64,000 bases of DNA from Anaerolineae bacterium (GTDB lineage Bacteria; Chloroflexota; Anaerolineae; Aggregatilineales; J027), in assembly GCA_008933735.1 (NCBI GenBank), contig WBUL01000009.1, positions 62,001 to 126,000 on the forward strand. Direction: 5' to 3'. A program made the position numbers and the translations under genes. Below, one piece after another: positions 53,399-63,600 of this stretch. A model generated the notes under the pieces. That model saw nothing but the letters and a program-made list of their open reading frames with translations, was not told the DNA's origin and made no database searches. Within the stretch, counting starts at the first letter, position 1, and each line of letters begins with the position of its first letter.

Positions 53399-54664
53399 CT
53401 ACTCTTCGTCTGCTCGGTACACGTCAACCGCGTCCAGCGCAATAACGTTCCCCTTCGCGCTTTCGTTACGCTGGCCCGTGTTCACAATCCGTAGCTTGTG
53501 CCTGCCGGGTTCGAGGAAGTAAATATCGCTGCTGCCGACGAAACTGACCGGATTATAGGCATCGATGGTATCCACCTTCTTGTCATCAATGTACACGTCG
53601 AACATGCCGAATTCCCAGAAGTACAGGTAGTGGATGCGGATTTTTTCGCCCGTGAAGCTCAGGTTGATTTCGGCGTTGTCATCGCGGGAGTAGGCATAGC
53701 TGCCGCCCGAAGTAAAAACGGAACTGACTTTCTCCCAGTCATTGTCTTCATCCAGGTGAATATCACGCCCATCAACTTCGTAGCGCCGCCATGTGCCTGT
53801 TGGCTGCCGTTCTTCACTCGCGGTATTCCGCCACGATTTGAACTGAGCACGAACCACCAGACGGCCTTTATATGACCAGCTATCGTTATCCCAGCGTGTG
53901 CAGCTAATCAGTGTCAGGAGCGGCTGGTTGCTGGGGTAGGTAACTTCTATTGCGTGCGGGTCTACATCCATAATATCAGTGATGATGTAGGTATATTCAA
54001 CATCTTCGCCCTGCGCGATGATCAGATCACCTTTAGAAAGCTGACTCAGGTTGCGGAACGGCCCTAAACCCTTCTGGTGCTGGACGTGTCCTGCCAGAAC
54101 CGCGTTGCCCATCGTGCCGGGGTAAGCCGTACCATCCAGATGGGCGACTTCATCATAAAGTTCAGTCACGTCCCAGGTCGTTCCGACCACCGGCGCACTG
54201 ACCAGTTCGGTATCTATACCCAGACGCGGGATGATGATTCGGCTGGCGGGGACTTCCGGCGGGGCAAACTGGAAACCGCCCTCTGACCAGTTAATCGGGA
54301 GTGTTGTTTCCGGCTGAATATCCGCGAATGTGGACACATCCGCCACTTCCGGCAGATGCGGTTTCTTCTCCGATTTTTGCGTCAGGTTAGTGGCAAAAAC
54401 CATGCTCAGAACCATACTGCTCACCACAGCAATCGCTACAACGGCCTGCACTAACTGCCGGGTTGGTCGGTTGGGGAAGAACCGTGCCAGCCTATCGCTG
54501 CGGTTTTCCGCCAGCCACTGCGCCACGCCCCAGGCGATACACGCCAACAAAATCACCAGCGCCAGCAGCATTAGCGTGATTTCCATTGTAGAAAGGGATG
54601 CCAACTCCAAACCAAACAACAGATTCGTATTGGCAGGGAGTGGACGATACCCGGTTTGTGGGAG
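53399..54664 (-). other. LPQTG motif, two membrane spans, sortase domain and C-terminal module within the giant protein
   Basis: Residue numbers count from the codon at 63973. LPQTG begins at residue 3104 after a Gly-rich linker. Spans are about EITLMLLALVILLACIAWG and VVAIAVVSSMVLSMVFA. The sortase core starts SRIIIPRLGIDTELV, has NAVLAGHVQHQ (His3296), LTLISCTRW (Cys3358) and YKGRLVV (Arg3371). The Cys-to-Arg distance of 13 equals that of SrtA. The last ~130 residues repeat the module found upstream. Confidence 0.85.
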
Positions 54665-57600
54665 TGTATCTGCGCCGCCACCGCCACCGCCCTGGGCAGC
54701 CTGACTTTGTGTGCCATTGGTTGCGCCGCCCGTTGTGGTGGCCGTAGCTGTCGGCGTAGGAGTGGTCGGGCTTGGAATCGTGAGCGTTGCAATAGGCGAT
54801 GTTTCAGCAGGGCCTTCCGTATAATTTAACGTTGCTGTGTTGTTGATCTGCGTTCCTGGGGTTGCCAGGGTGCTGACGGTGACCGTGACGGTCATCGTCA
54901 CCGTTGCATTGCCCGCAACAGTGCCCAGATTAAACGTGACCGTATTGTTAGTCGAGTTAAAGGTAGAAGTTCCCTGGGTTGAGGTCGCGGAATTAAACAC
55001 AAGCAGCCCATTTAAAGGATCAACAACGGTCACGTTGGTAATCGCTGTTGATGAAGGATTGGTCAGGTTAATGGTAAAGGTTACCACTTCGCCCGGAAGG
55101 GCCTGACTAACTGATCCTACCTTGGTGATAGCCGGATCAACAATCGACATGCTGAAATTACCGACCACACAGGCGCCGCCAACCGCCACATTAAGCTGAG
55201 CTTGCCCGGTGGTGGGGTTCAAAAAGACAGGTGCGCCACCCTGAATGCTGGTCGCGTCAATTCTGACGGTATAAATGCCGGCAGGAATACCGCCCAGGCT
55301 GTACCCCCCGTTAGCGTCCGTGGTCAATGTGGCAACCGTCGCTCCAGCGGTGTTAGTTACGATCACCCGCACATTCGGGAAAACCGGTTCGTTGGCGTCC
55401 CGAACACCATTGTTGTTGACATCATGGAACAGTGTCCCCTGCAAACAGCCACTTTGAACCAGCGTCACATCGGTCACCGTCCGAGAAAGGGTCGCACCAA
55501 CCTGTGTTGCTTCCTGGCTGGTTGCAGTAATGATGCTGGTATTAACCGTTCCATTGGCAGTACCAATCGGTATCGTCACCACATGTTCCAGGATCAGGCT
55601 TTCGCCTGGGGCAACCGTAATCGGTGCGGACGAACCGCCCGCGCTGACCGTCGCCAGGGTGGTGGTACCACGCAGGATTCTCAACTGGCGTGTCCACGTG
55701 GTCTGCGAGCCCGTTGGCAAACTGAACACAATACGGTCGCTTTGGGCAGTGCTGGTGTTCGTAAAGGTATGGGTATAGGTGACCGTCGCGCCAGCGCTTT
55801 CTGTTGACGAATTGTTTGGCACTAAGGTCATTCCCAGGTTGCTGTTCAGGAGCAACCCCACCGGAGGTGAATTGAAGGTATTGGGGTTGCCGCTGCGGGT
55901 CGCCGAAGCGCTGTTATTGACGTTTAACACCGACGGCGGAAGCGCCGCTACATCTACCGCGATGTGATTGTTGACCACCGGGTCATCCCCCTGCTGGATG
56001 ATAAACGACATGTAGAAATCATGTTCAGTGGCCGGATCACCCGCGTTAGGGGGACGGCTGAAAGATGTAATCTGCCCGCTGCCCGCTGTTGGGCTGGCAT
56101 CAAATGCGGTGGGTTCCGGCGGAAAGATTGCCGAGGGGAAGGTGTAGCTGGCGGAAGGCAGCGCCAGAATTTCAAGAATGAAGGTGCGTGGTGTCCCCTG
56201 AACCCCATTGGTTGTGCCTGAAACGATATCGAAGCGGTAGCCGCCATCTCCGCCAGTGGTTTGTGGATTTGCCTGCACCGTATCTGCCGGAGTGAGTACC
56301 CCACCGTTATCCCAGACCAGACGCAACTGGACGCCCGCCAGTGCGTTGCCATTGCTGGCGGCATCCACACTGTAGACAACCCCATTCGGGTCGAAGGCAT
56401 CCAGGTAGTTCGGGATACCATCGTTATCACGGTCTCCCGACCCTTCGATGCTGTCCGGCGAGGTATCCCCATCCGTATCCAGCGTATAGGCAAAGTTGGC
56501 ATCTTCGACGATGACCGTTGTTTGATCGCCTTCCTGTTCTGTGGTGATGATTACTGCTGGCACCTCAGCTTCAGGGATGGGCGTTTCTTCCGTGGTTTCC
56601 TCAATGACCAGCAGCTTTGGATTCTGGCTGCCATGATTACCCGTTGCGATTGTATCCATATAGTTCGCTGGCAGGCTGTTTTCATCCAGCCAGACCCAGT
56701 ACGCACCGGCAGGCAGTTCGGCAAAATTGTACGAACCATCAGCTTTGACCTGAACGCTGTCGATCAGGGTATCCGTGTTCTGGTCAAAGACCTCATCGCC
56801 ATTGTCAAGATAAACATAGACTTTTGCGTTACGAATGCCTGACTCACCGGGGCCGCTCCATTCCCGGTTGGCGTTGTTGTCATTGAACACACGCCCGCTG
56901 ATTTCACCCTCCACACCAGAGGTTTCCTCTGTTGGTATGGGTTCCAGGATGTCGGCTTCACCGGGAGCAACAACCATCAGCGCTTCCCAATCAGGATTGG
57001 TTGAGTCGGGGGCGTCTACCCAGTAGATACCAGGAGTCAAATCGGCAAATTCATATGAACCGTCTTCAACAACCAGCGCGGCGGTCAGGGTGTCTGCATC
57101 AGCGTCGAACACCACATCCCCATCATCTGCATAGAGATTTAACGTGAAACCGGCAGCGGGTTCGTCACCATCGCTGATTGCTCCATCACCGTCGGCATCC
57201 ATCCAGACAAATCCCGTGATAGAGGCAGCAGGTTCAGGCGTCGGGGTGCTGGTAGGGAGCTCAATTTCACGAACATCAACGCTGTCCAGCGCCACACCGA
57301 TTCCTGATGATTCCGCGTTGGAGCGTCCAGTGTTCAGAATTTGCAGGGTGTGGGTGCCGGGTTCAACTGCAAAGCGATCCGTCGCAGCGCCCTGGCTTTC
57401 CACGCTGTAGCCATCCACTGTGGCTACCCGTTCGCCATCAATGTACACCTCAAAAATGCCAAAATTGAAGAATTTCAGGTAATTGACCCGGATGCTGTCG
57501 CCTGTGAATTCCAGGGTCACGGCAGAATCTTCTTCTTCCGAGTAAACGTAGCTGCCACCAGACACAAACTCGGACTCCAGAGATTCCCATGCCCCTTCAA

Positions 57601-60600
57601 ATGTGAATGACGGGTGGCTCATTTCGTAGCGCGTCCAGCCTTCTTCTGCGGGTTCAGGTGTGGCAGTTGGTATGACTTCAGCGGCGGCAGGTGTCTTGAC
57701 ATCAATCGCATCCAGCGCGATCACGATCCCTTCCGAAACCTCGCTGGTCTGGCCTGTGTTCTGGATTCTCAGTGTGTGAGTACCAGGCTGTACGATAAAC
57801 TCTGCACTGGTCCCCAGACGACTTTCAGGGCTGTAACCATCCATCGACATGACCAGAACACCATCAATGTAGACTTCAAAAATGCCAAAATTCCAGAATT
57901 GCAGATAGTCGAAGCGAATAGCCTCACCCTCAAATACCAGTTCAACAGCAGCATTTGCATTGGTGGAGTAGATATAGCTGCCACCAGACACAAATTCAGA
58001 GACCACCGGGTTCCAATTCCCCAAGAGTTGAATATCAGCATGGCTCATCTCGTAACGTGTCCACCCATCCTGGAGAGGTTCAGTATCATCAATGAAACCG
58101 TCAGGAGTCGGTGTGGGCTCGACAATAGTGACTTCAACCGTGCTGGTGGGTGTTAACGTTTCTACCGGAGCCGCTGTTGGGGTTTCAGTCAGCGTTACAA
58201 CTTCAGTTGGTGTTTCGGTCGCTTCTTCCACAGCCAGTGTAGGGGTAGGAGTCGCGGGTTCCAACAGCACCCCCTGAATTTCCAGGTAGTCCAATTCTAG
58301 AGCGATGCCCTCTGATTCAGGATTAGAAAGGGCGGTATTGACCACCTCTAACCGATGCAGACCGGGTTGGACTTCAAAGACCTGACTGGTTTCGATGACG
58401 GTTTCTTCGCTGTAGGTGTCGATTGCTCCTACCAGCACATCATCAATGTAGACCTCAAAAATACCTGCGCTGCTGGAGCGTAGATACGTGATCCGGATGC
58501 TCTGGCCTGCGAAATCTGCTGCGAGTGCCGCGCCAGCCTCTGAGGTTGACAGATTACCGTCTCCCGACTCGGTAACCACGAGCTCCCACAACCCTGTGAA
58601 GACCATCCTGGAGTCGCCCATCTCGTAGCGCATCCAACCTTCAGCATCGGGCGTTGGATCAATATTGCCCGATGGCAAAGTTTCAACCGGAATCGCGGTT
58701 GGAATGAAAGTATCCGTGGGTACAGGAGTTTCGGTTGCGCCGGGGATCGGTACTGCTGTTTCACTTGGAACTTCCGTTTCGGTTGGAGGTTCCGGCGTTA
58801 CCGAGGGCGTTGTACTTGGCTCGGTGAAAGGGAGCGGCGGTGGCGCCTCTGGTTCAACTTCTGCTGTCGGGACATCATCCTGCGCGTACAGGGTATTGAC
58901 GGGCACCGCTAACAGCATCAGCAGAATGAGCAGCAGCACCGCTGCCTTCCGTCTGCGGACGTAGAACAGACCCGCCAGGGCAATGAGTCCCGCAAAGGCA
59001 AACGCAGGTGCAGAAGGATTCTTGGACATACCAGGGTCTTTCACTGTGGTCTCAAAATACAGAACGCCAAACTGCCCGCTTGGAACAGATCCCGGAACAG
59101 GCACAACCAGATTCAGATTACCAGCAGGTAAGTTGGCCGTTGCACTGAGTCCGGCAATAGGCAAACTGCTGGGGCAAGTTGCCAGGACACCTACATTCAG
59201 TGTGGTGGGTGCATTCAGGAAGTTGCCGTCCAGATTATCACGGATGACAACGTTAGAAGCAGGAGCCGTATCCGTGTTCAGGGCACAGATAATCCAGGCA
59301 ATCGAGTCGCCAATCTGCAACGCTCCACCGTTAACATCAATCGCCTGTTTTGTTACAGTGAGCGGCGCTGTCACATGGACGTTAACGCTGGATTGATCGT
59401 TGGCTGGATTGGTATCCGCTAATCCCGCCCCCAGCGCAGTCACTGCCGCGCTGTTCGGGATGTCTGTCCCTGCTGTTCCCGCATTCACGGTCGCCTGAAT
59501 GGTCAGGAGAAGGGTGTTATTGGGAGCCGTGGCCGGCAGGCTGCCTATGTTCCAGATGCCTGTTCCGGTGTCATAGGTTGTTCCCCCAGGCGCGGTCACA
59601 ATGCCGTAGGTCAGTTCAGCCACCGGGAAGGTATCCGTGATTTGCAGCCCCGTTGCTGCCGCCGGGCCGTTGTTGGTAACACGCACTGTGTAAACAATCG
59701 TATCCGTTTCAAAGGTGTTGGGGTCATCCACCTGTTTGACCACCGCAATATCCAGCGCGGCGGAGGGGTCAAGCACAGTCGTATCTGCCGTGGATGAGTT
59801 GTTGGCAAGGTTCGGATCGGGCGAAGTGGTGGTTACACTGGCGGTATTGCTGAGCGGCCCTATCGCCGTCGGCTGAATGGTAATGGTAATGTTCTCGGTA
59901 CTACCGACCGCTATGGACGTAAAGTTACAGGTCACCGTCCCCGCCGCCTGAGAACAAGCACCCGTCGTGGGTGTTGATGTGACTCCCACAAACGTTACCC
60001 CGGCAGGCAGCGTATCCGTTACCACCACGTTTGCTGCCGGGATATTGCTGGCAGGCAGGTTCTGGACCACAATCGTATAGATCAGATTGACTCCAACAAT
60101 CGCAGGATCAGGCGCGTCGGATTTCGTTAATAACAAATCGGCAGCGGGCACGGCAATAAGCGTATCTTCCGAATCCGAGTTGTTAGTCAGATTTGGATCG
60201 GTCTCATTGGCGGTGACATTCACCGTATTTGTGACAGTGCCTGCTGCTCCTGCGGTGACGTTGATAGTAATGGTTTCGGAGGCACCAATCGCCAGCGTCG
60301 CAAAATTGCATGTAACAACGCCTCCGGCTTCTGTACAGGCGCCCGCCGTTGGCGCGGAAGTCACCGTCTGGAAGGTCACCCCGGCAGGCAGCGTATCCGT
60401 CACGACAACACCCGTAGCCGGCACAGTGCTGGTCGCGGCATTGGTGACGGTGACCGTATAGGTCAATGCCCCACCCGGCGCAACAACGGCAGGATTATCT
60501 GTTTTGGTTACGCTCACATCTGCTGAAGGCGCCTGGACAGCGGTCGTCGCAGAAGCCGAGTTATTTCCTGGCGTGGGATCAGTTTCGTTGGCGGTGACAT

Positions 60601-63600
60601 TCACGGTGTTGCTGAGATTCCCCGTTGCTGCCGGGTTCACATTCACATTGATGGTAATGGTTTCGGAGGCGCCAATTGCCAGCGTCGCAAAATTGCATGT
60701 AACAACGCCTCCGGCTTCTGTACAGGCGCCCGCCGTTGGCGCGGAAGTCACCGTCTGGAAGGTCACCCCAGCAGGCAGGGTGTCTGTCACGACAACGCCC
60801 GTAGCATCAACATTACTGGTTGGTGCTGCCGCGTTGGTCACGGTCAGGGTGTAGGTCAGGGGATTGCCCGCGACAACAGGGTCAGGAGCGTCTGTCTTGG
60901 TCACGCTGACATCGGCAAAGGGCGCCTGAACCGTCGTGTTGACGGAAACATTATTGTTTCCGGTGACGGGATCGGGCTCAGTGGCGGCTACGGTGGCGGA
61001 ATTGGTGATGGTTCCCAGTGTCGCCGGATTCACGGTGACCGTAATGGTCACCGTTTCGGAGGCGCCAATTGCCAGTGTTGCAAAATTACAGGTGACCACA
61101 CCCGCCGCTTCCGCACAGGCCCCTGCTGTTGGCGCGGAAGTCACCGTCTGGAAGGTCACCCCAGCAGGCAGCGTATCCGTGACCACCACATTCGTGGCAT
61201 TCGCAGCGCTGATATTCAGGTTGGTGGCTGTCAAGGTATAGGTCAGCGTACCACCCGCCACAATCGGGTCAGGGCTGTCGGTTTTGGTGAGCTCTAAGTC
61301 GGCGGTGCCGGGTTGGTTGACCAGCGTAGTTTCATTGACGGTATTGTTGGCAGCATTGGGGTCATTTTCTACCGCCCCAACGGTCGCTGTATTGGTAATG
61401 TTCCCCTGTGCCGCGCCGTCAACGGAGGCGGTAATGGTAACACTCTCCGTGCCGCCAGGAGCCAGCGGCCCCGCCCAGTCACAGGTAACGGTGTTGACGA
61501 CATTACCACAAATCCCGGTACCGGAGGGTGTAGCGCTGATAAAGGTCAACTGCGCCGGCAGCGTATCAATCAGGGTAATGTTTGTCGCATCGGTATTGCT
61601 GGTCGCCGCCAGATTTTCTATGGTGAGGGTGTAGGTCAGGTTGTTACCCGCCAGCACCGGGTCCGGTGCATCGGTTTTGGTAAGCTGCAAATCGACCTGC
61701 GGAACTACGACCTGAGTCTGTTCAGTAAAGTTATTGTTCGCCGTGATAGGATCATTTTCTACCGCTGTAACCGCAACGGTGTTGTTGATGGGCCCAGCCG
61801 GAGCCCCTGCGCTGACATCAACCGTGATGTCTACCGTCTGGGAGGTATTTGGAGCCAGCGGCCCTGCCCAGGTGCAGGTGACTGTACCTCCGGTAGGGGC
61901 GCCGTTGTGGTTGCAGACACCGCCGCCCGTGGGCACCGCGCTGACAAAACTGACCGCAGTCGGCAGCACATCTGTCATCTGCACATTGTTCGCGCCCAGG
62001 GTGCTGGCGACATCGTTTGTCACGGTGACGGTATAAGTCAGGGTATTACCCGCAAACACCGGATCAGGAGCATCAGTCTTGGTCACACCCATGTCCGCAA
62101 AGTCGGTGGGGATAACCGTCGTGTCCTGAGTCGCCTGGTTATTGCCCAGGTCAGGGTCTGCTTCGGCGGCGGTAACATTCGCCGTGTTCGTGATCAGGCC
62201 ACCCGCCAGCGCATCGACATTGACATTAATGGTTGCAGTGAAGGAATTGCCGGGAGTCAGTGGTCCCGCCCAGGTACACGTCACTGTGCCGCCGGGATTT
62301 GTGCCATTATGCAGACAGTTTCCGCCGTTGCTTGCGTTCGCGCTCACAAACGTGACCGCAACAGGCAGCGTATCGGTCAGAACAATGGTGGTCGCGTTTG
62401 ACGTGCTGACGACCAGATTTTCTACCGTCAGGGTATAGGCAAGGGCTGCACCCGCATTAACCGGATCGGGCGCATCCCCTTTGAGCAGCGCCAGGTCCGT
62501 TCCGGACACAAATTCTACTGCCCCGATGTCACATTGACCGCCTGTTGGGCTGGGACGGGTCACGCCGCGCTGGTCGGTGGCAACCACACAGGCGACCGCG
62601 TTAATAGCGTTGCTGCCCGCCTGAAGGGCATGGGTTTGTGTGGGGCCGCCGTTGTTAGCGAGGGTAGCACTGATGTTGGTAACATCTGCTGCCGCGCCGC
62701 ACTGCCCACCGCCTGCCAGGTTATTGGCATTGTTGTATGTGCCTGTTCCTGCACAGTCGCCACCCGCACCACTTTGAGTCACGATGCTGTTGGTAACCCC
62801 CATTGTGCTGCCCGCCGCGTTAAAAATGCCCCCGCCGGGAGATGTGTTCCCCAATAAAGTGGCATGATTCAGATTAATCACGGAGGGATTAGGGACGTTG
62901 TCATTAAAAATGGCACCGCCGCTTCCGGCAGGGGCTGTATTTCCTGAAAAGGTGCTGTTGGTAATGGTGTTATTCACATTATCTGATTGATTATAAATCC
63001 CACCGCCATTACCCGCAGCAGCACTATTCCCGGAGAAAGTAGTGGCGCTAATGTCCAGAATGCCGCCTGCCACATTGGAAAGTCCTCCCCCATTGCTGAG
63101 GAGTGCGGTGTTATTGGCAATGGTGGAGTTTGTAATGGTCAATGTGCCGCCAAGGTTTTCAATGCCGCCTGCGCCGTTTGCGCTGTTGTTATTGATATTT
63201 AAGTCCGTGATTTGAACTATGCCGTTGGTTAACAGCCCGCCTGTGCTAATGACCGCAGTATTGTTTTGAATAGTCATATTTTCCAGGTTGACATTGATGA
63301 TCGCCAGCCCGCCAACGCTTGTTCCTGCATCGTTGCCTTCGATGGTGCTGTTGCTGTACAGAACCGTGGTAGTGCCGTTATTAGTGATCACCCCGCCCCC
63401 TTGTGCGCCAGGGGCGTCATTATTCTGCAACTGCATCACATTGAACGACCCGGTGCTGTTGTTTTCAAGTGTGACCGCAATGCCCGCCACTGAGTCATCC
63501 GAGGTATTGTCGGAAATAGTTGTATTGGAAATCGTGATATTTACAACATTGGCTGTTCCGGCATCATCTATAAAAACCACTGCGCCGCCCAGCCCACCAG

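Noticed and set aside
61313-62401. A 362-codon open frame on the plus strand
   Set aside because: It is the reverse of the DUF11 array. Its repeats mirror those of the giant minus-strand protein and it has no ribosome site or recognisable domain.
59050-62500. Regular repeats that might suggest a CRISPR or satellite array
   Set aside because: The period is about 390 bases and stays in frame within one protein; units are DUF11 domains, not short repeats with spacers.
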